Under the pieces are notes generated by a model. The model was given only the letters and a program-made list of their open reading frames with translations, had not been told where the DNA came from and did not search any database. A stretch of DNA of 64,000 nucleotides, taken from Desulfosoma sp. Its GTDB lineage: Bacteria; Desulfobacterota; Syntrophobacteria; Syntrophobacterales; DSM-9756. The stretch spans positions 167,264-231,263 of the forward strand of contig JBBFKY010000002.1 of the NCBI GenBank assembly GCA_037481875.1, read 5' to 3'. The translations under genes and the position numbers were made by a program. Positions 26,549 through 35,914 of the stretch are shown piece by piece (positions within the stretch are counted from its first letter, which is position 1; each line of letters starts with the position of its first letter).

Positions 26549-26788
26549 TCAAGAAGCCGCCTGAATCCACGCCAAGACCTCCTCTTTTTTCGGGATCTTG
26601 CCCACGGATTTCACTTCGCCGTTGATGACGACAGCCGGCGTGCCGAAAACCCCATAGCCAGCGATTTCCATGGCATCGGTGACATGCGCAACGGCCGCCT
26701 GCACACCGGATTCGGCCACAGCTTCTTTGACCACGGCTTCCGTCTGCTGACATTTCTTGCAACCAGGCCCAAGGACTTTAATCTCCAT
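26549..26788 (-). CDS. Small thioredoxin-like redox protein
   Basis: This 79-residue protein belongs to the small redox-active disulfide (thioredoxin 3) family. The active-site pair is in GPGCKKCQQTEAV, and the cis-proline segment is FGTPAVVINGEVKSVGK. The length is normal for the family. An AGGAGG site precedes the ATG. Such proteins accompany permease and arsenic genes and probably pass electrons to a cytoplasmic reductase; reduction of ArsC is a reasonable inference. Confidence 0.92.
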   Translation of the reverse strand: MEIKVLGPGCKKCQQTEAVVKEAVAESGVQAAVAHVTDAMEIAGYGVFGTPAVVINGEVKSVGKIPKKEEVLAWIQAAS

Positions 26789-26892
26789 GCGTCACCTCCT
26801 CACACGCCCCGCCTTCGCCTCCCGCCGTTCTTGAGACTCGTTCAAGAAAAAAGCCGCACCGAAAAAGCAGGACTTCAAGTAAAGTCTCCAGC

Positions 26893-27370
26893 TTCCTTAA
26901 GAGCCTGCAGCAGCCTCTTTTTCAATTGCGGTCTCATGGGAATGCGCCCGCAAAACAACACCCGACCCTTCACCACCAAACCAGGGACGCTCTGAATTCC
27001 CATTTCTCCTATGGCCACAGGATCCCGAACGAGATGCACGTTGACGGAAAGCTTTTCCTCACTCAGGATTTACATCACCGTCTTTTCCAAAGCATCATAC
27101 TGAGCGCATCCAGGCCCCACTACGAGAACGATGGGGTTTCCGCCATCGGGTCTTCCTTTACAAGCTGCCCCACAAACCGCTGCCATTCTCGAAACAAAGC
27201 CTCCGCATAGGCCTTTCGGGCCCCCAAAGGGATTGAGTAGTCTTGCGCCAGTCTCTGCAGCAATGTTTCTTGAACCTGTCGAAAGGGCGACCTGCAAAGG
27301 ATTCAGCCAGTTCCTAGAGAGCCTCATCAAGACCGACCAAGCCCACCCCCTGTCCCCCTATACGAAGCCG
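26893..27370 (-). pseudogene. Broken thioredoxin-like gene of the arsenic cluster
   Basis: Reading down the minus strand after arsR, one frame gives ETLLQRLAQDYSIPLGARKA and YAEALFREWQRFVGQLVKEDP, then meets a stop. A second frame continues NPIVLVVGPGCAQYDALEKTVM, where a TAA (about 27072-27074) interrupts before ILSEEKLSVNVHLVRD, and then IGEMGIQSVPGLVVKGRVLF. The second active-site Cys is replaced (GPGCAQY in place of a CxxC). A frameshift, a stop and the lost Cys indicate decay of a second, larger thioredoxin-like gene. A functional relative sits just downstream at 26549. Confidence 0.75.
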
Positions 27371-27381
27371 CCTTATAGACT

Positions 27382-27744
27382 TCATTGGGCCCCTGTTCCT
27401 TGTCGGGAGCAAATGGCTTCACGATCCAGATGGGGAACTTTGCGTAAAAGCGCCTGAATTTCGGGATCCTCGTTAAGCCAATGCTTGAGGCTTCCGAGAA
27501 GCGTGGCGGCATAAGGGCTGCTGTGTCCGTCGGCAGGCCGATAATTGACCCAGAGGCCGTCTTTTCTTTTTTCCACAAGCCCTGCATCTTCGAGGATCTT
27601 GAGGTGCTTGGAAACGGTAGGCTGCGCCAATCCAAGTGCAGCTTGAATTTCGCAGACACACAATTCCCGACGATTGAGCATCTTGAGAATCTTGACTCGA
27701 TTAGGGTCTGAAAGGGCCTTCATGACTCGAATAAAGTCCCTCAT
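27382..27744 (-). CDS. arsR: ArsR-family metalloregulator
   Basis: This 120-residue winged-helix repressor has the ArsR pattern MKALSDPNRVKILKMLNRRELCVCEIQAALGLAQPTVSKHLKIL. The ELCVCEI pair of cysteines in the third helix is the arsenite sensor. The ATG at 27744 follows an AGAGGGG site by six bases; a TTG six bases earlier is less likely. It would repress its own operon, and perhaps the acr3/permease promoters, until As(III) or Sb(III) binds. Confidence 0.93.
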   Translation of the reverse strand: MRDFIRVMKALSDPNRVKILKMLNRRELCVCEIQAALGLAQPTVSKHLKILEDAGLVEKRKDGLWVNYRPADGHSSPYAATLLGSLKHWLNEDPEIQALLRKVPHLDREAICSRQGTGAQ

Positions 27745-27771
27745 GCGCAACCCCTCTTTTTACACATGCCG

Positions 27772-27805
27772 ATATGGCAATATACCGAATGAAGAATCCT
27801 GTCAA
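27772..27805 (-). promoter_or_regulatory. arsR promoter with a probable ArsR operator
   Basis: On the minus strand TTGACA (27805-27800) and TATTGC (27782-27777) are 17 bp apart. ATAT-GGCA-ATAT (27772-27783) overlaps the -10 box, a position and base content usual for ArsR operators. Confidence 0.6.
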
Positions 27806-27827
27806 GGGATTCTTGTGCAACGGGCTT

Positions 27828-30728
27828 TCAGAGCACCGGTGTGATATGAAAAGCAGTATCGATGTTTTGTAAGGATTCCGAAGAGCCCAGCACCACCACG
27901 CGGCCTGTGTGACGCACTTCAGCCAGCACTTCGCCGAAGGAATGAAAGTCTTCCGGTGTGGTAGCCAGCACTTCCTCGCGCATGCGTTGTCGGGATGCTT
28001 CATCATCCCCGGCAAGATACCTCATAAAAGCCGTCAATCCCTTGGCATCGGGCAACAAGTGTCGATCCAGGTCTCCAATGACCCCGATGATGGCTTTGGT
28101 GAGTTCGTCCTGGTGAAGATCGATGGTTCTTAAAAATTCGGCACATTGGTCGTAGGTTTTCAAAGTTCTGTCCACGTTGGGATCCCTGTAGGAAACCAGA
28201 GTCAAGTCACCGGAAAATCTATCCAATTGACTGAAGGCTCCATAGGCGCCTCCCTGAACACGGATCCGGTCCCAAAGGTAAGCGGTACGCAGGTAATGGC
28301 TGACCACCAAGGCCGATCCTCGAAACCGAAATCCTGCCTCTCGTAAGCTGACACCTTTGGCCACGTAGTTGACACGCAGAGGTCCGGTAAAGCCTTCCTT
28401 GGAAGGCAGGTCCTGCACATGCCAGGCAGCAGCCTTGGTCTCATGGGAAGGAAAACTCGCCAGAAGTTCTTCCAAACCTGAGGCGAGCTCTTTCCAAGAG
28501 GATGCATCCACGGTGACGTTGGCTCGAAGGTTTTTTGAAGAGAGGATCAATTGACGGACGTATTCCAGTTCAGCCAAAACCCCTTCCCAGTCCCGTTCCA
28601 CCCTTTCGCAAAGCCTTCTCAAAAAGAACAAGGCTTCGATGCCTTTCATGTTCTCTTCAACCCAATGGGCTGTGTGTAAAGGGGCCCTGACTCTTCGCGC
28701 CGCAAAGCGATGGCCTTCCGGAATGAGGTTCGCTTCACGTCTGGCTTTGGATTCCAGAACGATTTGTCGGAATCTTTCTCTGTTGTTCAGCTGCACTTCG
28801 CACACGAGGTCATGAACGATGGCGTACAGATCCGGCACCTGGCGTAGGAGAGCCTTGCCTCGAATCAAAAGCCAACTTCCCACGCTTTCTCCGTCGGCAC
28901 ATGCCCCGCTGCTGGTTTGAACTCCAATCCCTCCCGTTTTACGGCTGATACGTTCATTCAGGGTGACATAGTCTTCCTTGCTCGTCCCCATTTCCAAAAG
29001 GGCTCGACCCAGAAGAGGCACATAGCCCAAATATTCTGCTGGCACAGCTTTGACATCAAAAGCGAGATCCAAGTAGAAAATGCCATTGGTAAAAAGATCA
29101 TGGGTGAGTACCGGCACTTGGGCCAGGAGTTGTTCCTCGGAAGGAATTTTTTTGTTTTCCCTTTCCAGATCTTCCAAGCGCAGTCGAGGGATCTTGGCCA
29201 AAGCTTCCCGAGGATCCGGGGTTTCCTGAAGTTTTTTCAAAGTCTTGGTCTCTTCCACGATCCGTTGCAACTCTTCCGCACTCATGGATGCTTTGATGGC
29301 GGCCAGTTTTCGAGATTCTTCAGCCCTTTGACGTTCTTCCAATGTTTCATCCGGCTCCAAAAAGAGGGTGGTCCGATGAGGATTCTGCACCCAGTATCGG
29401 GCCAGAAGATCTTCCAAGTACCCTGTGCCGCTCAGAGCTTTCTCTTTCACGAGGTTCAAGGGTGTTTCAAAGGCCAGCAGCGCCAACGGGTCACCGTCGT
29501 AGAGCCAGGTGGTGAGAGATCGAAGCATGAGGGCCAGTCCTCTTGGGTAAGAGCCCGTGTTGTTTTCGCGCAATCGAAATTCCAAAGTGTTCAGAGCTGC
29601 TTCTACGGTTTCCTTTGGAATCCCTTTCTCGAACAGATCCGTAAGCACTTGGAGAACAAGGGGTTCCACCTTTTCCAGGTTCTGTGGCGCCACCCCTTTG
29701 AGTCCAGTGGAAAACATCATCTGGCGCAATTCGCCTTCAAGTCCCACCCCGGCGAGATCTTCCCCTAGCCCTGATTCAATCAAGGCCCGGCGCAACGGGG
29801 ATCCAGGCATGCCGAGAAGAATGTATTCCAGGATGTGCAGGGCCAAATTGGTTTCCGCCGGTTCTGTGGGAACCAGAAGCCAATTGACGGTTACCATGGC
29901 TTTAGGCGGTTGGTCTTTCCCCACCGCGTAGGTTTTGCGCACGTGCTTCGGTTTCGAAAAACGGGGTTGCAGAGGAATGTGGCTGTCCACGACTTTGGGG
30001 TGAAAATCTTTGAGCAGATCCTGCAGGATAATGAGACGACGATCCGGATCGTCATTGCCGTAAAAGTAAAACCAAGCGTTGGACGGGTGATAATATGTTT
30101 GATGAAAGGCTTTGAACTGTTCGTAGGTAAGGGTTGGAATGGCCTGAGGATTCCCGCCCGAATCCAGCCCGTAAGGGGTGTCGGGAAAGAGGCTCTGTTG
30201 ACTATATTCCACCACCAATCGATCCGGGGATGAATAAGCCCCGCGCATTTCATTGTAGACGACCCCTTTGTAGCGGAGGGGGCTTTGGGGATCTTCCAGT
30301 TCGTAATGCCAGCCTTCTTGTTTGAAAATCCATGGGGATATCAGCGGATAAAAGACAGCGTCTAAATAGACGTCAATGAGGTTATAGAAATCCTGAAGGT
30401 TCTGGCTTGCTACGGGATAACAGGTTTTGTCCGGATAGGTGAAAGCGTTGAGAAAGGTTTGCAGAGATCCTTTGAGAAGTTCCACAAAGGGTTCCTTCAC
30501 CGGATATTTGCGGGATCCGCACAGCACGGAATGTTCGAGAATATGGGGAAGCCCCGAGGCATCTTTGGGAGGTGTTCGAAAGGTGACACCGAACACCTTG
30601 TTTTCGTCATCATTTTCCATGGAGAGAATGCGAGCCCCCGTGGGAACATGAGTGTAGATTTTTGCGGTCGTTTGTGTTTCGTGCAGGAACTCTTCTCGAA
30701 CCAATTGAAATTGATTTTGGTGTCTCAT
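27828..30728 (-). CDS. M16 family zinc metallopeptidase, presequence-protease type
   Basis: This 966-residue protein is a single-chain M16C peptidase of the PreP type. The inverted zinc motif HILEH is at residues 62-66, in GLPHILEHSVLCGSRKYPVKEPF, and the third ligand would be a Glu about 76 residues on. The full length with four homologous domains matches PreP/Cym1 (about 970). Family members degrade short unstructured peptides. It appears cytoplasmic, with no signal peptide. An AAGGAGG site precedes the ATG. It lies between arsR and the transglycosylase gene and shares no operon with either. Confidence 0.93.
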   Translation of the reverse strand: MRHQNQFQLVREEFLHETQTTAKIYTHVPTGARILSMENDDENKVFGVTFRTPPKDASGLPHILEHSVLCGSRKYPVKEPFVELLKGSLQTFLNAFTYPDKTCYPVASQNLQDFYNLIDVYLDAVFYPLISPWIFKQEGWHYELEDPQSPLRYKGVVYNEMRGAYSSPDRLVVEYSQQSLFPDTPYGLDSGGNPQAIPTLTYEQFKAFHQTYYHPSNAWFYFYGNDDPDRRLIILQDLLKDFHPKVVDSHIPLQPRFSKPKHVRKTYAVGKDQPPKAMVTVNWLLVPTEPAETNLALHILEYILLGMPGSPLRRALIESGLGEDLAGVGLEGELRQMMFSTGLKGVAPQNLEKVEPLVLQVLTDLFEKGIPKETVEAALNTLEFRLRENNTGSYPRGLALMLRSLTTWLYDGDPLALLAFETPLNLVKEKALSGTGYLEDLLARYWVQNPHRTTLFLEPDETLEERQRAEESRKLAAIKASMSAEELQRIVEETKTLKKLQETPDPREALAKIPRLRLEDLERENKKIPSEEQLLAQVPVLTHDLFTNGIFYLDLAFDVKAVPAEYLGYVPLLGRALLEMGTSKEDYVTLNERISRKTGGIGVQTSSGACADGESVGSWLLIRGKALLRQVPDLYAIVHDLVCEVQLNNRERFRQIVLESKARREANLIPEGHRFAARRVRAPLHTAHWVEENMKGIEALFFLRRLCERVERDWEGVLAELEYVRQLILSSKNLRANVTVDASSWKELASGLEELLASFPSHETKAAAWHVQDLPSKEGFTGPLRVNYVAKGVSLREAGFRFRGSALVVSHYLRTAYLWDRIRVQGGAYGAFSQLDRFSGDLTLVSYRDPNVDRTLKTYDQCAEFLRTIDLHQDELTKAIIGVIGDLDRHLLPDAKGLTAFMRYLAGDDEASRQRMREEVLATTPEDFHSFGEVLAEVRHTGRVVVLGSSESLQNIDTAFHITPVL

Positions 30729-30895
30729 TCAGAACCTCCTTGGTTTCTTGAACGTGTCCCGCCGGACAGAATCTTACCCGCCTTTTGCGGGTTTCATGTG
30801 CCATAAGACTTTGTTTGAAACACAATTCCTGGTAGAAAAGAAGCCTAATCATGGATGGCGGCAAAGAAAAGCGTTTTGTCGAAAGGAGGCTTTGA

Positions 30896-31798
30896 GTGTT
30901 CGCGCACCGCTTCAGATCCCACCTGTTGTTGTGGATACTGGTGCTGGCTTTCGCTTTCTCCTGCTTTTTGTGCCTAAGTCCTTCAGGTGTGCTTGCGGAG
31001 GAACCCTTTGATCGAGTGCAGAAGATTTTGGAGGCTGAAGGTTGCTCACAGACGGCTCTTTCTTTGTTGTTTTCTTCGATGGAAAGCCCCGCTTACAGAA
31101 ACGTAGCACTTTCCATGAAAATTCGAGAATCCGCTTTAAATTACGACGCCTTCTTGGAACCCTCAGCTTTGGCCAAGGCCAGGCAATTTTGGCGAGTTCA
31201 CGAGGAAACGCTGAAAAGCATCGGGACAGCCTACCAGGTGGATCCCAGCGTCATCGTGGCCATTTTATTGGTGGAAAGCGCCCTGGGAGAAAAAACGGGG
31301 GAGCACCCTGTGGCGACAACCCTGGCCACCTTTGCGTTGATGTTCGATCCCGAGGAGCGGGAACGCATTTGGGGAATGCTTTCAGAACAGGATCGTGCTC
31401 GGTGGACTCGAGACCGCTTCCATACCAAACTGAAACAACGAGCTTCCTGGGCGCTCGATGAGCTTCGAGCACTGGTCGACCTTATTGAAAAGGGCTCCAT
31501 GGATGCGGCCCATTGGCGTGGATCGTATATGGCGGCCGTAGGCTGGCCTCAGTTTTTACCCTCCAGTCTTTTGCGCTATGGGGCCGATGGAAACGGAGAC
31601 GGTCGAGTGGATCTGAAAAGCCCGGAAGACGCATTTGCAAGCATCGCTCGGTATCTTAAAAGCCATGGCTGGACCAACGACGCTTCGATGGAACATCAAG
31701 AAAAGGTGATTCTTCATTACAACAACAGCCGCCCTTATGCCCGAACCATTTTAGAGGCGGCCCGACGCCTTCGCGATGGGCGCACAGCTACACCATAG
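30896..31798 (+). CDS. Lytic murein transglycosylase, MltB type
   Basis: This 300-residue exported enzyme cleaves peptidoglycan glycan strands to give 1,6-anhydro ends. A signal peptide (HLLLWILVLAFAFSCFLCLS...VLAEE) is followed by the MltB domain: VDPSVIVAILLVESALGEKTGEHP with the catalytic Glu in LVESALG, then YMAAVGWPQFLPSS and HYNNSRPYA near the end. The DGNGDGRVDL stretch is the calcium-binding loop of MltB. The start is GTG at 30896 with GAAAGGAGG. No lipobox is certain, although Cys residues occur in the signal region. Confidence 0.9.
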   Translation: MFAHRFRSHLLLWILVLAFAFSCFLCLSPSGVLAEEPFDRVQKILEAEGCSQTALSLLFSSMESPAYRNVALSMKIRESALNYDAFLEPSALAKARQFWRVHEETLKSIGTAYQVDPSVIVAILLVESALGEKTGEHPVATTLATFALMFDPEERERIWGMLSEQDRARWTRDRFHTKLKQRASWALDELRALVDLIEKGSMDAAHWRGSYMAAVGWPQFLPSSLLRYGADGNGDGRVDLKSPEDAFASIARYLKSHGWTNDASMEHQEKVILHYNNSRPYARTILEAARRLRDGRTATP

Positions 31799-31799
31799 G

Positions 31800-31988
31800 C
31801 GAAAAAACCTCAAGAGCTGTCCGACAATTTAATACGAGCCATTCCAGGCCGAGAGTTAGGGGCACGGCACGCCGTGCCCCTATGTTTTCTTGGAAAGGCG
31901 GGCGTCCCGGTCGCACAAATGACGGGTTGAAGCCCAAGCTCCCGGAAAAAACCGTCGCCCTTTCCCCCTCTCGAGCAAGCTCCTCAAA
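31800..31988 (-). repeat. MITE-like element, copy 4
   Basis: About 190 bp with ends GAGCTGTCCGACAA and CTCTCGAGCAAGCTCC. The interior carries a perfect hairpin GGGGCACGGC-ACGCCGTGCCCC at 31859-31880 and a GC palindrome GGCGGGCGTCCCGGTCGCAC. It starts directly after the transglycosylase stop codon. The hairpin type differs from copies 1, 2, 5 and 6. Confidence 0.75.
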
Positions 31989-32254
31989 GGCGACCCCACC
32001 TGCCCATAATAACAACCCAAACCCCGTATGGGTGAACTGATGTCTCTGCCCCACCATCACACCCTCTTTGGATGGATCGATGTCTACGCCTAATGAGGGG
32101 CCGGAACCTGCCCTCTACGGTGATATGGATTTTATTCCAATCAGAGGAATACACCATTGAAGATGCCAATGAGGCGAAGGACGGAGCGCACTTTGTTGTC
32201 GTTCTCGTTCAAAAAGCCAAAACAAGGCTGGACACACCCTTTGAGTCTCCCTAG

Positions 32255-32440
32255 GACATGTCCGAGAACGAACTTTTGAATGAAAGCTCGGGCGTCCCGC
32301 CCGCGGAAATGATGGGCCGTAAGCCCGCGCCTCCAGGAAAAAGCACAGTTGCAGGGGGGCGAGGCGCCGCCTCGCCCCTACGCTAAAGACCATTCAAAAC
32401 CTTGGTTTGACGAGCTCGCGGAAAAGCTCTTCGTGCTCGG
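32255..32440 (+). repeat. MITE-like element, copy 5
   Basis: About 185 bp with left end CATGTCCGAGAACG. It contains GCTCGGGCGTCCCGCCCGCGG and the perfect hairpin GGGGCGAGGCGCCGCCTCGCCCC in two arms at about 32356-32378. The right end is less well kept. Between copies 4 and 5 (31989-32254) and from 32441 to 32574 no gene is supported. Confidence 0.8.
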
Positions 32441-32574
32441 TGGACATTAGGAATGTTCGATTGTGAGGGGGATCGCGCTTTATGACCAACACGTCTCGGG
32501 GCCTGACCTATGTTTTGCCCTCAACAATCCCGCCTAAGAAGACAGGCGGCATGGGCTGGAATTTTGAATAGGCT

Positions 32575-33075
32575 TTACGATTTTCGGCCTCGCAATCTTT
32601 CGATAAGTTTTTCTTCCACCACCTCGGGCACCAGCCCTTTCACATCTCCTCCGGAAACCACCACCTCTTTGATAATCCTGGAACTGATGTAAATCCATCG
32701 CATCCCGGTCATCAGGTACAGGGTCTCTATGTTGTTGTTTAATTTTCGGTTCATAAGGGCCATTTGAAACTCGTACTCGAAGTCGCTCACGGCCCTCAGT
32801 CCTCTTAAAATGGCCCGTGCCCCCACACGATCCACGTAATTGACCAAAAGGCCGTCAAAAGTGTCGACATCAATACGTTGCCTAAGAGGATGGTCCACTA
32901 GGGAACGGCGGATCATGTCCATACGTTCTTCCAGGGTAAACAAGGGATTTTTGGCGGGATTGCTGGCAACGGCAATGATCACGCGATCGAAGATTTTCAG
33001 CGCCCGCTCGAGAAGATCCAGATGTCCGTTGGTAATGGGATCGAAAGAACCTGGATACACGGCCAGCTTGTCCAT
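32575..33075 (-). CDS. coaD: Phosphopantetheine adenylyltransferase
   Basis: This 166-residue enzyme transfers AMP from ATP to 4-phosphopantetheine, the fourth step of coenzyme A synthesis. It has the nucleotidyltransferase motif YPGSFDPITNGHLDLLERA at the start and the C-terminal ISSRIIKEV motif, with GLRAVSDFEYEFQMALMNR between. The ATG at 33075 follows a GAAGGAGGGG site; an upstream in-frame ATG was rejected. In many genomes coaD follows rsmD; here two genes lie between them. Confidence 0.97.
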   Translation of the reverse strand: MDKLAVYPGSFDPITNGHLDLLERALKIFDRVIIAVASNPAKNPLFTLEERMDMIRRSLVDHPLRQRIDVDTFDGLLVNYVDRVGARAILRGLRAVSDFEYEFQMALMNRKLNNNIETLYLMTGMRWIYISSRIIKEVVVSGGDVKGLVPEVVEEKLIERLRGRKS

Positions 33076-33164
33076 GTCCCCTCCTTCAAGTTTCTCAAGA
33101 CGCCCCATGGCAGCTTCATCGCCTTGCAAAGAAGGATGGAACATAGCGCCTTGACCGATGAAAG

Positions 33165-33491
33165 TCAAAGACGAGAAAGCTTCTCCTGACCGTCATGTGC
33201 CGAGGTGACGGTCAAAATCAGGGAGTGCGCCCCGGTAACACGCACCAAATCTCCTGGAGCAAAGCTTACCGAACTTTCCGCTTGCCACCTTTCTCCATCA
33301 ATCAGGACGACTCCACGGGTTTTATGCCACCGAACCACATGGGCATGCTTCCCAAAAAAGGATTCAACGCCGGTAAGGGACGGCCGACGCCGCACCTTCC
33401 AGCTCCAAACCAAAGGAAAGATGACATGCTCAATGAATTCATAAATCATTATCGCCAGAACCATTCCCCAGAAAATTTTCCAAACATTCAT
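33165..33491 (-). CDS. NfeD-like membrane protein
   Basis: This 108-residue protein has one N-terminal helix (FWGMVLAIMIYEFIEHVIFPLVWSW) and a C-terminal small OB-fold of the NfeD type: GVESFFGKHAHVVRWHKTRGVVLIDGERWQAES followed by APGDLVRVTGAHSLILTV. NfeD proteins usually pair with stomatin-like or ClpP-like membrane proteases; no such partner is adjacent, so its job is unclear. Confidence 0.8.
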   Translation of the reverse strand: MNVWKIFWGMVLAIMIYEFIEHVIFPLVWSWKVRRRPSLTGVESFFGKHAHVVRWHKTRGVVLIDGERWQAESSVSFAPGDLVRVTGAHSLILTVTSAHDGQEKLSRL

Positions 33492-33527
33492 TGTATGTGT
33501 CTGATGCAGATGGAACCTTTAGTGTTT

Positions 33528-34091
33528 TTAATCCAAGTACCGGTGTCCGAGAAACAAAAGCGCAAAAACCAACACAACAACGAGTGGATTCGTATGAAAA
33601 GATCGAACCCATCGCACCATGGAATGAGGAAGTATTCGAAACTTGATCACAATTCCCGTGGTTCCCAGAAAGGTCACCAAAAGTATCGCCCATTCCGGAA
33701 TGTTTGTCGATAGGCACCACGAAAGTCTGAAGTGAATGAGAGCCATAGCAATGGCCGCTGCATTGAGGACATAGTGGAAGGGCATGAGATCTTTAAACCA
33801 TGTGTATAGCGCTCTTGCCCTCTTTTGGGAACCTATGGTCCTTTTTTTGCGAAGAAACCAGCGTGTCAATACGGTTCCCGTGACCGGAAGATTTGCCGAC
33901 GCCAAAAGCCAGGCAGCCATCCGGCCTGACGTCTCATTGCCGTGGTCTTCACGGTAACGTTCAGCCACATGATCCGGGCGCGCACGCATAAACTTGTGTT
34001 CACGGTCTTCGCGATGGTCAGCCTCGGCGGCCACGAACCATCCGGCCACCGCAATTAGGACAAGAGCCGATCCAAGCATTTTTTGTTTCAT
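33528..34091 (-). CDS. Membrane protein with His-rich exported segment, unknown function
   Basis: This 187-residue protein begins with a signal-anchor helix (MLGSALVLIAVAGWFVAAEA) followed by a charged, His-containing stretch (DHREDREHKFMRARPDHVAERY). Four more hydrophobic segments follow, with histidines at helix ends (PFHYVLNAAAIAMALIHFRL and later FHTNPLVV). The helix and His layout recalls the DUF4405 protein at 9042 and could bind haem, but the match is weak. The ATG at 34091 has a GGAAGGGG site. Confidence 0.6.
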   Translation of the reverse strand: MKQKMLGSALVLIAVAGWFVAAEADHREDREHKFMRARPDHVAERYREDHGNETSGRMAAWLLASANLPVTGTVLTRWFLRKKRTIGSQKRARALYTWFKDLMPFHYVLNAAAIAMALIHFRLSWCLSTNIPEWAILLVTFLGTTGIVIKFRILPHSMVRWVRSFHTNPLVVVLVFALLFLGHRYLD

Positions 34092-34232
34092 TTTACGCCC
34101 CTTCCATTTCATCCGTCCTTTAGTCCAATGGACCGCACGTGCTAAAGATCACAATGTCACTTGAAAATTCTATGAGTTTCAAGCTACTCCGTCAATTTAA
34201 AACGGCACAAAGAGCAGTAACACAAAGAGCGT

Positions 34233-34835
34233 TCAAAGGGTTTTCACATGGTCTCTGCGGGACGCTTCATCGGCCCTTGGTGCTTCGCTTCCTCGAGCAT
34301 AAAAGGTCACACAAACGGTTCCGTAACGCCTTTGGTCGACTTTGCCCCAAGGGTGCAGGGTCTCGGGAACGTCTTCCTTGTTATGATGTTCTGCAAGAAT
34401 GAGGGCGTCAGGGGCGGCGATGGGATCAAGAAGGGCAAGGGTTTTTGAAATCCAACCTTGCCCGTAAGGAGGATCCATAAAGATGAGGTCGAAACGACGG
34501 CCTTGGGCTTGAAGCCGTGAAATGGCCGACGCCACAGGTAAGCCCAAACATTCGGCCTCCGAAGAGGTTACCTGGCAGCGTTCCAGGTTGGATCGAAGCA
34601 GGGCTAGCGACGCTCGATTGGTATCCACAAAGACGGCATGGGCGGCCCCTCGGCTCAGAGCTTCCAACCCCAGGGCTCCCGTCCCGGCAAAAAGGTCCAG
34701 AACCCGACTTCCCACGACACGTTCGCCAAGGATACTAAAGAGTGCTTCACGGACACGGTCGGTCGTCGGGCGCACAGCCAAAGATTTGGGAGAGATTAAG
34801 GGTCTTCCGCGAAAACGTCCGGCAATAATGCGCAT
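34233..34835 (-). CDS. rsmD: 16S rRNA (guanine966-N2)-methyltransferase
   Basis: This 200-residue enzyme methylates G966 of 16S rRNA. Its motifs are MRIIAGRFRGRPL at the N terminus, VRPTTDRVREALFSIL, the SAM-binding VLDLFAGTGALGLEALSRGA and the catalytic FMDPPYGQG. The last 25 residues are polar and species-specific. It is 43 bp downstream of asd on the same strand. Confidence 0.95.
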   Translation of the reverse strand: MRIIAGRFRGRPLISPKSLAVRPTTDRVREALFSILGERVVGSRVLDLFAGTGALGLEALSRGAAHAVFVDTNRASLALLRSNLERCQVTSSEAECLGLPVASAISRLQAQGRRFDLIFMDPPYGQGWISKTLALLDPIAAPDALILAEHHNKEDVPETLHPWGKVDQRRYGTVCVTFYARGSEAPRADEASRRDHVKTL

Positions 34836-34878
34836 GGGCCGAATGGGCTCGTTTCATTCCTAGGACGTCGGCAGTCTT

Positions 34879-35907
34879 TTACGGGACGCGCAACAGACCT
34901 TCCCTGACCAAAATCTCCGCAATCTGAACGGCGTTCGTGGCGGCTCCTTTGCGAATATTGTCTGCAACGATCCACATCACGAGACCGTTTTCCACGGAGA
35001 TGTCTTTTCGAAGACGTCCCACAAAGGTTTCATCCCTTCCGGCCGCTTCGAGGGGCATGGGATATTTGTTCTGCGCTGGATCATCCACCACGATCACACC
35101 CTTTGCTTTTTCCAGGAGCGACCGAGCTTCCTCAACACTGAGCGGCCGATGGGTTTCCGCCGCCACCGATTCGCTATGCCCATAATAAACCGGCACTCGC
35201 ACCGTCGTCGCACACACCTGAATACTGGGATCCTCGAAGATCTTTCGAGTCTCATTGACCATCTTCATTTCTTCTTCGGTATATCCCGTATCCACAAAGG
35301 CGCCGATATGGGGCAAGCAATTGAAAGCGATCTGGTGCGGATAGACAGCTCGAGGCAAAGGCTGGTTATGAAGCAGTGCTTGGACTTGAGCTTCCAATTC
35401 AAACACAGCCTTTTGGCCTGTTCCTGAAACCGCCTGAAAAGTGGTGACCACAATTCTTTTAATCTTTGCAGCATCGTGAATGGGTTTCAGAGCCACGACC
35501 ATTTGGATTGTGGAGCAATTGGGATTGGCGATAATCCCTCGATGTTCTTGAAGCGCATGAGGGTTCACTTCGGGGACAACCAAGGGAATGTTAGGATCCA
35601 TGCGAAAAGCACTGGAGTTATCCACGACCACACATCCCGCCTGAGCTGCCAAGGGAGCAAAACGGCGGCTCACGGAAGCTCCCGCGGAAAACAAAGCCAA
35701 TTGCACGCCGTCAAAGGATCGCTCGGTAAGCTCTTCCACTGGAATGAGTTTGTCGCGGAACGGCACCTTTTTTCCAGCCGACCTCGACGACGCCAAGGCC
35801 TTGAGGGTCGTGACCGGGAAGCCACGTTCCTCCAGCACTTTGATCATCATGGTTCCCACGGCGCCCGTAGCGCCGACCACAGCCACACGATAACCCTGGT
35901 CACTCAT
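34879..35907 (-). CDS. asd: Aspartate-semialdehyde dehydrogenase
   Basis: This 342-residue enzyme makes aspartate semialdehyde from aspartyl phosphate for lysine, methionine and threonine synthesis. It has the NADP loop VVGATGAVGTMMI, the active-site Cys in IIANPNCSTIQMVVAL (Cys near residue 130) and the C-terminal ENGLVMWIVADNIRKGAATNAVQIAE with the catalytic His position earlier at RVPVYYGHSES. It starts seven bases after the leuD stop codon, so it is part of the same transcript. Confidence 0.97.
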   Translation of the reverse strand: MSDQGYRVAVVGATGAVGTMMIKVLEERGFPVTTLKALASSRSAGKKVPFRDKLIPVEELTERSFDGVQLALFSAGASVSRRFAPLAAQAGCVVVDNSSAFRMDPNIPLVVPEVNPHALQEHRGIIANPNCSTIQMVVALKPIHDAAKIKRIVVTTFQAVSGTGQKAVFELEAQVQALLHNQPLPRAVYPHQIAFNCLPHIGAFVDTGYTEEEMKMVNETRKIFEDPSIQVCATTVRVPVYYGHSESVAAETHRPLSVEEARSLLEKAKGVIVVDDPAQNKYPMPLEAAGRDETFVGRLRKDISVENGLVMWIVADNIRKGAATNAVQIAEILVREGLLRVP

Positions 35908-35914
35908 TTTCCAT

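Noticed and set aside
32441-32574. Minus-strand protein-like stretch (VLVIKRDPPHNRTFLMSTEH) upstream of element copy 5
   Set aside because: It is interrupted by a stop, has no start, and partly overlaps the element; too short to call.
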